A stretch of DNA of 64,000 nucleotides, taken from assembly GCA_004144595.1 (NCBI GenBank), contig SEEM01000014.1:1-64000 (forward strand), in the 5' to 3' direction. A program made the translations under genes and the position numbers. The notes below the pieces were generated by a model. The model searched no databases and was not told where the DNA came from. It saw nothing but the letters and a program-made list of their open reading frames with translations. Each line of letters starts with the position of its first letter. The first letter of the stretch is position 1. This DNA comes from Hyphomicrobiales bacterium (GTDB lineage: Bacteria; Pseudomonadota; Alphaproteobacteria; Rhizobiales; Beijerinckiaceae). Positions 54,050 to 62,775 of this stretch are shown here, piece after piece.

Positions 54050-54249
54050 CCGGCTCGGACAGTCGGGACGGCGGGCCGATCCGGGCCGCGGGCGTCCACT
54101 CTTGAAACGGGAAAAGCGGTCTTCAACCCGGACTGCGCAAGCGCCCGCGCTTGTCTAGCGCGAGGCGGCAGCCGGGCCCGTAATTCGCCGGGACAGATCG
54201 ATCGACAAGGCGCGTTTGGCGAGCATGAGGGGCTTCTAGCAGGCCCGGC

Positions 54250-55248
54250 TTACGGAAGGAAGGGCGGCGCGCCGAAAGCAGGGGTCTTTGCCAGGATGCC
54301 GCGTGCGCGGGCGCTGTCTGCATCCATCTGGACGATCAGGGCCTCCAGCGAATCGAACTTCGCCTCGCCGCGCAGCCAGTCCACGAAGGCGACATCGACG
54401 CGCTGGCCATAGAGATCCCCGGAGAAATCGAAGACGAAGGTCTCAAGGCGCGGCGCGCCGTCATCAAAGGTCGGACGGCGGCCGAAGCTCGCGACCCCGT
54501 CGTGCCAGATGCCGTCGATCTTCATGCGCACGGCATAGATGCCGTGGCGCAGCCTGCAATCGCGGGCGAGTTGCATGTTGGCGGTGGGATAGCCGAGCTC
54601 GCGGCCACGCTTGTCGCCATGGGTGACGAGCCCGCGCACCTGCCAGTGACGGCCGAGGAAGGCGGCGGCTCGGGCGACGTCGCCCGCTTCCAGCGCGGTG
54701 CGGATCAGCGTCGAGGAGACCGGCTCGCCCTGCCAGGCATAGGGCTGCACCACCGCGACCGGAATGCCGGCGGCAAGCCCATGGGCCTGCAGCATCTCGG
54801 GCGACCCGGTCCGGCCCTTGCCGAAATGGAAATCGTAGCCGCAGACGAGGCCGGCGGCGCCCAACCTGCCGATCAGCAGGTCGTCGACGAAGCTTTCGGC
54901 GGGAACCGCGGCGATCTCGCGGTCGAAGGGCAGGACGAAGACCTGAGCAAAGCCCGCTTCCGTCAAGCCTTCGAGCTTGAGCTGCGGCGAGGTCAGGCGA
55001 AAGACCGGCTCGTCCGGGCGGAAGATGCTGCGCGGATGCGGCTCGAAGGTGAAGGCTGCCGGCCGGGTGCCGCGCTCCGCGGCAATGGCGGCGGCCCGGC
55101 GCGCGAGCTCGGCATGGCCGCGATGAACACCATCGAAATTACCCAGCGCGAGAACAGCGCCGCGCAATGCATCGGGAACGGGCTTCTCGAGATCGAGGAC
55201 CACGGCCGTCGGATCGGGGCGGCCAGGCTCATCGGCTTTGGATGGCAT
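54250..55248 (-). CDS. ribF: Bifunctional riboflavin kinase / FAD synthetase
   Basis: Makes FMN from riboflavin and FAD from FMN. The 332-residue protein has the N-terminal nucleotidyltransferase domain (ALGNFDGVHRGH, FEPHPRS, CGYDFHFGKGR) and the C-terminal kinase domain (GRELGYPTANM, RPTFDD). Start MPSKADE at 55248 was preferred over the frame start at 55278. The order ribF-ileS-lspA is common in proteobacteria. Confidence 0.95.
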   Translation of the reverse strand: MPSKADEPGRPDPTAVVLDLEKPVPDALRGAVLALGNFDGVHRGHAELARRAAAIAAERGTRPAAFTFEPHPRSIFRPDEPVFRLTSPQLKLEGLTEAGFAQVFVLPFDREIAAVPAESFVDDLLIGRLGAAGLVCGYDFHFGKGRTGSPEMLQAHGLAAGIPVAVVQPYAWQGEPVSSTLIRTALEAGDVARAAAFLGRHWQVRGLVTHGDKRGRELGYPTANMQLARDCRLRHGIYAVRMKIDGIWHDGVASFGRRPTFDDGAPRLETFVFDFSGDLYGQRVDVAFVDWLRGEAKFDSLEALIVQMDADSARARGILAKTPAFGAPPFLP

Positions 55249-55344
55249 GAATCGGAAACGTCCACCTGCCCCTGACAATGGAGCGATGACCGTCTTTGCG
55301 GCGAAGGCCGGCGGGGCGTCAAGGCCGTGGGCCGGCGATACGCT

Positions 55345-55800
55345 CTATCCGCGCGGCTTCGGCGGCATGGCGACCCAGGCCTCGCCCTCCATCACCGCCT
55401 TGCCGTCGACGAGGCATTCGCAGAAAAAACGGGCGCGGCGGCGCTCCGCGACAAGCTCGACGACCTCGACGCGGGCGGTGACCACGTCGCCGATCTTGAC
55501 CGGAGCGAGGAAAGTCAGCGTCTGCGAGAGATAGACCGCTCCCGGCCCCGGCAGACGCGTGCCCAACAGAGCGGAGACCAGGCTCGCCGTCAGCATGCCA
55601 TGGGCGATGCGCTGGCCGAACTTGGTATTGGCGGCAAAGTGGTCGCAGAGATGGATCGGATTGGCATCGCCGGAGAGTTCGGCAAAGAGCGCGACGTCCC
55701 GCTCCATCACGGTCCGCATCAGGCTTTCGCTCCGGCCGATGGCCAGGTCCTCGAAGGCATGGACGGTGTAGAGCCCGCCGGGCATCGGCTGAACGGTCAT
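55345..55800 (-). CDS. MaoC family (R)-hydratase/dehydratase
   Basis: A 151-residue single hot-dog-fold protein of the MaoC/PhaJ group. The catalytic segment is FAELSGDANPIHLCDHFAA, with Asp and His of the hydratase-type motif, followed by RIAHGMLTASLVSALLGTRLPG. It probably hydrates trans-2-enoyl-CoA or related thioesters. It is transcribed away from the cheY-like gene and lies 96 bases from the ribF start. Confidence 0.9.
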   Translation of the reverse strand: MTVQPMPGGLYTVHAFEDLAIGRSESLMRTVMERDVALFAELSGDANPIHLCDHFAANTKFGQRIAHGMLTASLVSALLGTRLPGPGAVYLSQTLTFLAPVKIGDVVTARVEVVELVAERRRARFFCECLVDGKAVMEGEAWVAMPPKPRG

Positions 55801-55845
55801 GGATCACGCACGGCCCGCGGGCCTGTGCCCTCCTGTCTGCGATCC

Positions 55846-55937
55846 GGTTAAACATCTCGCAACCGCAACATGAACGCAATTGAACTTTGGTGCGGCGCAC
55901 CCTCATGCCCTTGCGTCAGTTCGCAATCGGATTAACC
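55846..55937. promoter_or_regulatory. GGTTAA and TTAACC elements in the cheY/maoC divergent gap
   Basis: GGTTAA at 55846-55851 and TTAACC at 55932-55937, the latter part of TTAACCGGTT. TTAACC-type half sites are typical of CtrA-class regulators in alphaproteobacteria. Paired forms with other spacing occur at 58951-58972 and 60948-60961. CtrA control is a hypothesis only. Confidence 0.3.
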
Positions 55938-56027
55938 GGTTCGCAAGGCCGCACGGCTATCAACTCAGATGAGCGGCACGGCGCTGGCATTTTCCAGCAC
56001 CGCGACCGTCATGCCTGGAGCATCAGA

Positions 56028-56414
56028 ATGGCTCTCGATCCGTCCATGCCGATCCTCGTCGTCGATGACTACCAGACGATGGTCCGCATCATCCGTAACC
56101 TGCTGAAGCAGCTCGGCTTCGAGAATGTCGACGACGCATCGGACGGCTCGGCCGCGATCTCGAAGATGCGCGACAAGAAATACGGCCTCGTGATCTCCGA
56201 CTGGAACATGGAGCCGATGAGCGGCTTCGAACTGCTCCAGAAGGTCCGCGAGGAAACGGCTCTGGCAGAGACGCCGTTCATCATCGTCACCGCCGAATCG
56301 AAGACCGAGAACGTCGTCGCGGCCAAGAAGGCCGGCGTCAGCAACTACATCGTCAAGCCGTTCAACGCGCAGACGTTGAAGACCAAGATCGAATCGGTCT
56401 GCGCTGCGGCCTGA
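56028..56414 (+). CDS. CheY-like single-domain response regulator
   Basis: A 128-residue receiver domain with no output domain. The acid pair Asp13/Asp14, phospho-acceptor Asp58 (in VISDWNM), Thr88 and Lys110 (VKPF) are all present, so it should be phosphorylated by a histidine kinase. It is close to chemotaxis CheY in length and motifs. No che operon is in the window, so partner and role are open. ATG 56028 has CTGGAG upstream; the longer frame starting at 55887 is unlikely. Confidence 0.92.
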   Translation: MALDPSMPILVVDDYQTMVRIIRNLLKQLGFENVDDASDGSAAISKMRDKKYGLVISDWNMEPMSGFELLQKVREETALAETPFIIVTAESKTENVVAAKKAGVSNYIVKPFNAQTLKTKIESVCAAA

Positions 56415-56420
56415 TCGATA

Positions 56421-57290
56421 TCACCAGACCAGATGCGGCATCGCATAGGCCGGGCGATGCGTCTGCCGGCCGAACCAGCCGTGACGCTCCTGCCATGACG
56501 CTTCCATCAGATCCTGGGCATGGATGCCGGCCAGCACCATGATGCCGGCAGCGCCGAAGGCATCGGCGCCAGCAATGTCGGTGCGGATCGCATCGCCGAT
56601 GGCACAGATCCTGTCGCGGGCGATCGATGTTCCGCGAGCCTTCTCGGCAGCCGCCACCGCCGCCTCGTAGATCGGACGGTGCGGCTTGCCGGCATAGATC
56701 ACCCGGCCGCCGATCTCCTCGTAAGCAAGCGCGACCGACCCGGCACAGGGAATGATATGGCCGCCGCGCTCGACCACGAGATCGGGATTGGCGCAGATCA
56801 GCGGCAACCCGCGCGCCGCAAACCCGGCCAGCAGGTCGCCATAGGTCGCGGCCGTATCATTCTCGTCGTCGAACAGGCCTGTGCAGAGCACATAGGCCGC
56901 CTCGTCGGGGGAAGTCTCGCGCACGTCGAGCCCGGCGATCAGCGGCAGGTCGCGATCGGGGCCGAGGCGGAACATCGGCTCGCCCGCCCGGTCGCGAATC
57001 AGCGAGCGGCAGACGTCGCCGGAGGTGACGATCGCATCCCAGGCCTCGCGCGGCACGGCAAAATTATCCAGCTGGCCGACGATGACATCGGCCGGGCGCG
57101 GCGCATTGGTGACGAGGACGACGCTGATGCCGCGCTCGCGCATCCGCATCAGCGCGGCGACCGCGTCGCGATAGGCGGCGACGCCGTTATGGACGACGCC
57201 CCAGACATCGCACAGGCAGAGATCGAAGCGGTCCGCGACCTCGGAGAAGCCCGAAAGCGGAAGGGTGGAAGCGATCCCCGATGGCGACAC
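56421..57290 (-). CDS. HAD superfamily hydrolase, TIGR01459 type
   Basis: A 289-residue HAD (subfamily IIA) phosphatase. Motif I is CDVWGVVHNG, motif II VLVTNAPRP, motif III lysine in IYAGKPHRPIYE, and motif IV GDAIRTDIAGADAFG. Relatives include NagD and glycerol-phosphate phosphatases. The alphaproteobacterial group is known only by its family number; the substrate is unknown. It ends six bases past the end of the convergent CheY-like gene. Confidence 0.9.
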   Translation of the reverse strand: MSPSGIASTLPLSGFSEVADRFDLCLCDVWGVVHNGVAAYRDAVAALMRMRERGISVVLVTNAPRPADVIVGQLDNFAVPREAWDAIVTSGDVCRSLIRDRAGEPMFRLGPDRDLPLIAGLDVRETSPDEAAYVLCTGLFDDENDTAATYGDLLAGFAARGLPLICANPDLVVERGGHIIPCAGSVALAYEEIGGRVIYAGKPHRPIYEAAVAAAEKARGTSIARDRICAIGDAIRTDIAGADAFGAAGIMVLAGIHAQDLMEASWQERHGWFGRQTHRPAYAMPHLVW

Positions 57291-57404
57291 TGTCTCGATC
57301 TCCGGCGCTTGATAGGGGAAGAGCGAAGCTCGCCCTTCGACAGAGCCTGATCTAGACGGGATTCGCCGGAAGCGGAACCGGAGAGCGCAGTAAACGGCCG
57401 TGCG

Positions 57405-58886
57405 TCAGGCGCTGGCGCGGCGCAGGACGGACCGGAAGGGCAGCCGCTCCGGGCGGGCCTGCGGGGCCGGCTCGGGAATGGCAGCGGGATCCTGCGCGAG
57501 CCGATCCCGCCCCATCAGCCGCTCGACGATGCTTTCCGGCGGCCGGGAAGGCTCGGCGGGGACCGGCGCCGCCACTGGCGTGGGTTCAGGCTCGGCGAAG
57601 ACCTCGGGCTTGACCGGACGGGGCGGCGAGAAGGCCTGCCCCTGCCCCATCGTGGCGCCGAGCTCGATCATGTCGGCGGCTGCGGGATTGTCCTCGACCT
57701 GGTCCGCCACGAGGCTGATCGAGACGCGCGCCAGCAGGGTTGCGAGATCGCCGGCATCGATATCGCTCTGGACCCGGCCGTCGAGATGGGCCTGCAGCAA
57801 TGCGGCCGGCGCCTTCACATAACGGACGCCGCGATCGAACAACGCGCGGGGATCGAGTCGCAGGTCGACGAGCTGGTCGAGCGCGAAACGCACACCGTTC
57901 GCCGACATCGCGCCGAGCAGGCCGAGGCTGGTCGGGTCGAGCTCGCGGAAGACGGCCTGCGGCATTTCGATGACCAGGTGACCGGTGTGCTCGCGGTATT
58001 TGTCGAGAATGCGGGTCAGGGCGGCCAGCGCCCGCGAGGACGTCCAGGTTGCGTTGCTGAAATTGCAGGAGACGAAGATGCCGCCATCCTTCGAGCCGAG
58101 ATGGCGCGCGATCGCCAGTGCCCGCGTCAGGACGAGCGCATCAAGCGTCGGCCCGAAGCCGCGCGCCTCGACGGTCTCGATGAACTCGTGCGGCAGCAGC
58201 AGCGTGTTCTCGTCCAGCCGCAAGCGCGCCAGCGCTTCGTAGCCGCAGGTCCGGCGCTGCGGCAGCGACACGATCGGCTGCAGATGAACTTCAAGCCCGC
58301 CTTCGCTCAGCGCCCTGCCGATCAGGGCCGCACGCTCGGCCTCTGCTTCCTCCCGCGCCTTGGCGGCGGCAGCGGCCCGCTCGGCGGTGAGCTTTTCGGC
58401 CCGTTCCCGGCGTACCGCTTCCGGATCAAGCACGACCTCCGGCACGGACGCGGGAAGCGCGGCAGCGGGCTCGGGCAAGCGGGCGAGGACGGTCTCGTGA
58501 TCGGAAAGCGTCGTCGCGACCTGATGGATCAGATCGCCGAGCAGGCCAACCTCGGCCGTCAGCTCGTGAATGGCGGCGCGCGCCGGCGCCGCATCGGCAT
58601 CGCGCATCGGCATCTGCTGGACGCGCTCCGACAGGGCGTCGAGCCGGATGGCATTGGTAGCGAGCCGGACCTTGACCTCGCCGAGCCCGGCCATGGCCTG
58701 CTCGTGCCGGGCCAGGCCGCGACGCTCGAAAGCGCGCATCGACAGCATGACACCGGCCCCGGACGCCAGCAGGCCGAGCGCCGCACCGAGCCCGCCCGGA
58801 AGCAGGATCGCGACAGCGGCTCCGGCCGACAGGCCGGTCACGGCGCCGGCGAGCGGATGCAGGGCTTTCAGGCGGGCAGATGCCAC
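57405..58886 (-). CDS. EAL domain protein, probably catalytically inactive
   Basis: A 493-residue protein with two N-terminal membrane helices (about 12-50), a coiled-coil region (55-190; very Ala/Arg/Glu-rich at 155-190) and an EAL domain (about 190-420). The EAL letters (217-219) and Glu307 are kept, but the double-Asp loop reads ALDQLVDLRLD in place of DDFGTGYS, and the VAEGVE site reads VADQVED. These losses argue against cyclic-di-GMP hydrolysis; it may bind it or act through protein contacts. A paired TTAACC/GGTTAA element precedes the gene. Confidence 0.87.
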   Translation of the reverse strand: MASARLKALHPLAGAVTGLSAGAAVAILLPGGLGAALGLLASGAGVMLSMRAFERRGLARHEQAMAGLGEVKVRLATNAIRLDALSERVQQMPMRDADAAPARAAIHELTAEVGLLGDLIHQVATTLSDHETVLARLPEPAAALPASVPEVVLDPEAVRRERAEKLTAERAAAAAKAREEAEAERAALIGRALSEGGLEVHLQPIVSLPQRRTCGYEALARLRLDENTLLLPHEFIETVEARGFGPTLDALVLTRALAIARHLGSKDGGIFVSCNFSNATWTSSRALAALTRILDKYREHTGHLVIEMPQAVFRELDPTSLGLLGAMSANGVRFALDQLVDLRLDPRALFDRGVRYVKAPAALLQAHLDGRVQSDIDAGDLATLLARVSISLVADQVEDNPAAADMIELGATMGQGQAFSPPRPVKPEVFAEPEPTPVAAPVPAEPSRPPESIVERLMGRDRLAQDPAAIPEPAPQARPERLPFRSVLRRASA

Positions 58887-58950
58887 GGCAGCGCTCGCGC
58901 TAGGGTTGAGAAAATCGGAAGGTCAACGAATCACGGTCTCGAACCGCAGA

Positions 58951-58972
58951 TTAACCTTGCCGGCGCGGTTAA
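58951..58972. promoter_or_regulatory. Inverted repeat TTAACC-N10-GGTTAA
   Basis: Perfect 6-base arms in the 150-base gap between the EAL gene start (58886) and the TPR gene end (59037). It is 65 bases upstream of the EAL start and could be an operator for it. Confidence 0.35.
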
Positions 58973-59036
58973 GCGAGCGACGCGCCTCATTTCCGCCACA
59001 GCCAGCTTCCGTGCCGGCCGCCCCTGCCGCCTGCCG

Positions 59037-60824
59037 CTATGGCTTGCTCAGACCGAGCGCCGTCAGGACCTTGTCGATCACCGGCTCGGAAAACCCCCTC
59101 CGCTGGAAAAAAGCGCGGGGGTCCTGCCCGAAAAGCGGGGTCTTCTCGACGAGCTGCGCGATCGACTTCGCCTGCTTCTGCGGATCGTTTTCCGCGGCCG
59201 CCTTGAGCGCCTGGCCGAGCAGGCTGAGCGGGCTCGTGTCCGCGGCCAGCATTCCGGCATAGCCTTCCGACGCTTTTCCCGCCCCGACCAGATAGGCTCC
59301 GAGGAATGCATAGAAGTCGTAGCGCGGCGGGCGGGCCACGCTCAGCGAGATCGCACGCTCCAGCAGGGGCAGCCCTTCGAGGGGGCGATCGAGCCGGACG
59401 TAAAGCGCCCCGACATCAGCCAGGATCTCCGGATCATAGGGATTGCGGGCCTGCGCCTCGCGGCCCATCTGGATCGCCTCGTCGGTCGCGCCGCGCAGCA
59501 ACAGCACCTTCATCAGCGCCTGATAGGCGCGCGCACCCGACGGGGCGAGACGGACCGCCGTCAGGGCGGCCGCCAGTGAGCGGTCGAGTGGCGGCAGGAT
59601 CCGATCCGCGTCACTCAGCGCGGCATCGCCCTCAGGGGACTGGACGACCATCCCGTGCTCACCGAGCGTCATGATCGCGAGATGGGCCCAGGCCGGGTAG
59701 AAACCCGGATCCTGCTCGACGAGCTGGGCCAGACAGAGCCGGGCGGCCAGATGCATCTCAGGCAGCATGGAGCGACGCGCGTCGAAGGCCTTCAGGATGC
59801 AGCGCATCGCCGAGGACGCCGTGAACTGGCGCGCATCGGCGGGGATGATGCCGAAAGGCTCGGTCAAGCGCGTCGCCAGCCGCCTCGCCATCTCGGCCAG
59901 ATCGCTTTCCTGCAGCGTCGCGAGCGAGGAGCGGCTCGACGAGGTCGTCCAGACGATGCGCCCGTCCCTCACCGAGCGCAGCCGGGCGAGCCCCACGGCC
60001 CCGCCATCCAGGCCCTGGGCATCGATCTCGATGACATAATCGACCTCGTCCGCGAGGGTGGCGTCCGGCAGAGGCGCCTTCATGGTCACGAGATCGTCGA
60101 AACGCGCCATGGCATCGACAAGCAGGGCCGAGAAGCGCCGCAGGACCGCGGCGAGACTGGCATCGGAAGGGGGATTGGAAGGGATGATCGCGACACGTAG
60201 GAGACGCGGCGTCGCCGCCTCGTGCGAGATGCCCGCGGCCTGCTCGGTCGTCGCGGATTTGCCTCCGTCCGGCGCCGCCGGCACACGCCCGGGACCCAGA
60301 TACCACCAGCCCAGCGCGAGAAGCCCCAGCGCCAGGGCAGCGAGGCTGAGGCCCGTCCAGCGGCGGGCCGTACGCCCGTCCCGCTCCGGCGCATCATCAG
60401 CGGCTTCGGTATCGATCCGGCTGCCCTCGCCCCCGAACCAGGTAAAGACCGGGACATAGCCGCCGACCGGCATCGAGATCTGCACGGGGTCGCCGCGGCC
60501 TTCGCCGGCATAGTACTGCGCCAGCGCCCGCCTCAGCCGGCCGGCCTCGACGCGAACGATCGGGTCGAGCTGGGGATTGAAGTCGGCGGGACGGCCGAGA
60601 CCTTCGACCGCGATCGTATAGCCTTTCAGCTCGACGGCGCGGCCCTCGACCGTGCGTTCGACAACGAAATTCAGAAACGCCGAGAGCTGGGGCGCGGCGC
60701 GAAAGGCGTCCGATACGAGGACGCGGTCGAGACCCGCGCGAATGATCGCCGCGGCCCGCACATCCAGCCGTCCAGGATCATCAGCGCCTTCCGTCATCGG
60801 GGTCCGTTCGGTTTTCGCCCCCAC
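59037..60824 (-). CDS. Membrane protein with N-terminal winged-helix-like and C-terminal TPR domains
   Basis: A 595-residue protein. Residues 20-130 form the domain seen in rhizobial proteins often labelled adenylate cyclase (PQLSAFLNFVVERTVEG, GYTIAVEGLGRP, DPIVRVEAGRLRRAL, PVGGYVPVF), probably a cytosolic winged helix. One membrane helix follows (about 155-178), then a periplasmic TolB-like part and tetratricopeptide repeats (about 380-540). There is no cyclase domain. A membrane-bound one-component regulator of CadC style is the best guess. ATG 60797 is an alternative start. Confidence 0.78.
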   Translation of the reverse strand: MGAKTERTPMTEGADDPGRLDVRAAAIIRAGLDRVLVSDAFRAAPQLSAFLNFVVERTVEGRAVELKGYTIAVEGLGRPADFNPQLDPIVRVEAGRLRRALAQYYAGEGRGDPVQISMPVGGYVPVFTWFGGEGSRIDTEAADDAPERDGRTARRWTGLSLAALALGLLALGWWYLGPGRVPAAPDGGKSATTEQAAGISHEAATPRLLRVAIIPSNPPSDASLAAVLRRFSALLVDAMARFDDLVTMKAPLPDATLADEVDYVIEIDAQGLDGGAVGLARLRSVRDGRIVWTTSSSRSSLATLQESDLAEMARRLATRLTEPFGIIPADARQFTASSAMRCILKAFDARRSMLPEMHLAARLCLAQLVEQDPGFYPAWAHLAIMTLGEHGMVVQSPEGDAALSDADRILPPLDRSLAAALTAVRLAPSGARAYQALMKVLLLRGATDEAIQMGREAQARNPYDPEILADVGALYVRLDRPLEGLPLLERAISLSVARPPRYDFYAFLGAYLVGAGKASEGYAGMLAADTSPLSLLGQALKAAAENDPQKQAKSIAQLVEKTPLFGQDPRAFFQRRGFSEPVIDKVLTALGLSKP

Positions 60825-60947
60825 GAGCGGGGAGTCTACGCCATCGGCGACGCTACGTCACCCGCAGCCGGTTTCGTGCCGCCATCCGCAAGACGCAGCC
60901 GTGAGCCGCCATGATGGCGATTTACAGGCCGCTGGCTCCTGCTAGCT

Positions 60948-60961
60948 TTAACCAAGGTTAA
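60948..60961. promoter_or_regulatory. Palindrome TTAACC-AA-GGTTAA
   Basis: A 14-base palindrome ending 17 bases before the aminotransferase ATG. It would overlap the promoter or the start of the message, fitting a repressor site. The same half site occurs at 58951-58972 and 55932-55937. Confidence 0.4.
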
Positions 60962-60978
60962 TCCACAGGGGCCTTCGC

Positions 60979-62325
60979 ATGACGTCCGCATCATCCGCCA
61001 CCGCCACCGCCACACCGAACGATCTCGAAGCCTATTGGATGCCGTTTACGGCCAACCGGTCGTTCAAGAAGGACCCGCGCATGATCGCGCGCGCCGAGGG
61101 CATGTTCTACTACACGCCGGAGAACAAGCCGGTCATGGACGGCACGGCGGGCCTGTGGTGCTGCAATGCCGGGCATGCCCGCGAGCCGATCATCCAGGCA
61201 ATCCAGGCTCAGGCGCGCGATCTCGATTACGCCCCCTCCTTCCAGTACGGGCACCCCAAGGTCTTCGCCGCTGCGGCTCGCATCGCGGCCCTGGCGCCGG
61301 GCGATCTCGACCATGTCTTCTTCGCCGGCTCCGGCTCGGAGGCCGCGGATTCGGCGCTCAAGATCGCGCTCGCCTACTGGAACATCTCCGGCAAGGGCTC
61401 GAAAACCCGGCTGATCGGCCGCGAGCGCGGCTATCACGGCGTCGGCTTCGGCGGCATCTCGGTCGGCGGCATGGTCAACAACCGCAAGTTCTTCGGCGGA
61501 CTTTTGACCGGCACCGACCACCTCGCCCATACCTATGACCGCGAAAAGCAGGCCTTCAGCAAGGGCGAGCCGGACTACGGCGCGCATTTCGCGGATGACC
61601 TCGAGCGCATCGTCGCGCTCCACGACGCCTCGACCATCGCTGCCGTGATCGTCGAGCCCATGGCCGGCTCGACCGGCGCGCTGCCGCCGCCGAAGGGCTA
61701 TCTCAAGCGCCTGCGCGAGATCTGCGACAAGCACGGCATCCTGTTGATCTTCGACGAAGTCATCACCGGCTTCGGGCGACTGGGCTTCGCCTTCGCCGCC
61801 GAGCGCTACGGCGTGATTCCGGACATGATCACCTTCGCCAAGGGCGTGACCTCCGGAACCGTGCCGATGGGCGGCGTGATCGTGCGCAAGCATATCTACG
61901 ACGCCTTCATGGGCGGCCCGGACAACGTCATCGAGCTGTTCCACGGCTACACCTATTCGGGCCATCCGCTGGCGGCCGCCGCCTGCCTGGCCACGCTCGA
62001 CATCTATCGCGACGAGGGCCTGTTCGAGCGGGCGCGCGCCATGGAAGGCGCCTGGGCCGATGCGGTGATGAGCCTGAAGGGTGAGCCGAACGTGGTCGAC
62101 ATCCGCACGCTTGGCATCGTCGGGGCCGTCGACCTCGCGCCGCGTGCCGATGGCGTGGGCAAGCGTGCGTTCGAGGCGATGGACCGCCTCTTCCGCGAGG
62201 AAGGCCTGATGGTGCGGACGGCAGCCGACACCCTCGCCTTTTCGCCCCCGCTGATCATCACGGAAAGCCAGATCGAAGAACTGATCGGCAAGCTGCGCCG
62301 GGCGATCCGGGCGGTCGCGAACTGA
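60979..62325 (+). CDS. Class III aminotransferase (omega-amino acid-pyruvate type)
   Basis: A 448-residue PLP enzyme. The PLP lysine is Lys288 in TFAKGVTSG, preceded by LLIFDEVITGFGR. The N-terminal EAYWMPFTANR segment and the GRERGYHGVGFGG loop match beta-alanine/omega-amino acid-pyruvate aminotransferases. It likely moves the amino group of beta-alanine or another omega-amino acid to pyruvate; exact substrate unproven. It stands alone, with a palindrome before it and the GIY-YIG element after it. Confidence 0.92.
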   Translation: MTSASSATATATPNDLEAYWMPFTANRSFKKDPRMIARAEGMFYYTPENKPVMDGTAGLWCCNAGHAREPIIQAIQAQARDLDYAPSFQYGHPKVFAAAARIAALAPGDLDHVFFAGSGSEAADSALKIALAYWNISGKGSKTRLIGRERGYHGVGFGGISVGGMVNNRKFFGGLLTGTDHLAHTYDREKQAFSKGEPDYGAHFADDLERIVALHDASTIAAVIVEPMAGSTGALPPPKGYLKRLREICDKHGILLIFDEVITGFGRLGFAFAAERYGVIPDMITFAKGVTSGTVPMGGVIVRKHIYDAFMGGPDNVIELFHGYTYSGHPLAAAACLATLDIYRDEGLFERARAMEGAWADAVMSLKGEPNVVDIRTLGIVGAVDLAPRADGVGKRAFEAMDRLFREEGLMVRTAADTLAFSPPLIITESQIEELIGKLRRAIRAVAN

Positions 62326-62333
62326 GCCGATCT

Positions 62334-62366
62334 CCGTCATTGCGAGCGCAGCGAAGCAATCCAGGG
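62334..62366 (+). repeat. Left 33-bp arm of the GIY-YIG element
   Basis: Begins CCGTCATTGCGAGCGCAG and ends AAGCAATCCAGGG. It starts nine bases after the aminotransferase stop. Its inverted partner at 62776-62808 differs at one base. Confidence 0.85.
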
Positions 62367-62397
62367 CCGCAGGCCGAACGCCTCACCCTACACTCTT

Positions 62398-62430
62398 GAA
62401 TTGCTTTGTGGCTGCGTCTCGCAACGACGG
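62398..62430 (-). repeat. Decayed inner arm of the same repeat
   Basis: GAATTGCTTTGTGGC, then GTCTCGCAACGACGG, resembles the right arm with several changes and small insertions. With the left arm it would have formed a complete palindromic unit before the gene; it now overlaps the start of the GIY-YIG reading frame. Confidence 0.45.
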
Positions 62431-62472
62431 AAAGAGCCGGAGAAGGGAAAGCGCGAGCCGGCAGTCCATATC

Positions 62473-62739
62473 ATGGCGAGCAGGCGCAACGGCACGCTGT
62501 ATGTCGGCGTCGCCTCCAATTTCGGCGAGCGCATTTGGCAACACCGAACCGGAGCCGCTCCGGGTTTCACCCGCCGTTACGGTTGCAAGCTCCTCGCTTG
62601 GTACGAACGTCACGAGCGTATGGACGAGGCGATTACGCGAGAAAAACAGATCAAAGCCGGCTCGCGCGCCAAGAAACTGGCCTTGATAGAGACGATGAAC
62701 CAAGGCTGGCGCGACCTCTACGAGGATCTGGCGCTTTAA
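62473..62739 (+). CDS. GIY-YIG nuclease family protein, N-terminus damaged
   Basis: A small UPF0213-type GIY-YIG protein. The core NGTLYVGVASNFGERIWQHR, then GFTRRYGCKLLAWYERH and the C-terminal REKQIKAGSRAKKLALIE, is intact. The first beta strand, which in relatives reads like YVYIMASRRNG and bears the GIY tyrosine, here reads AVHIMASRRNG. The tyrosine is replaced by His and the upstream frame has no normal start. ATG 62473 gives 88 residues lacking that strand; the open frame begins at TTG 62401. It may be a decaying gene. Confidence 0.65.
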   Translation: MASRRNGTLYVGVASNFGERIWQHRTGAAPGFTRRYGCKLLAWYERHERMDEAITREKQIKAGSRAKKLALIETMNQGWRDLYEDLAL

Positions 62740-62775
62740 CCAGCGGCCCAGACTCGAAGCGATCGTGCTCTACGC

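Noticed and set aside
54050-54249. Small RNA or short gene between ribF and ileS
   Set aside because: Only short GC-rich stems and a shadow frame are visible; no terminator or conserved core could be recognised.
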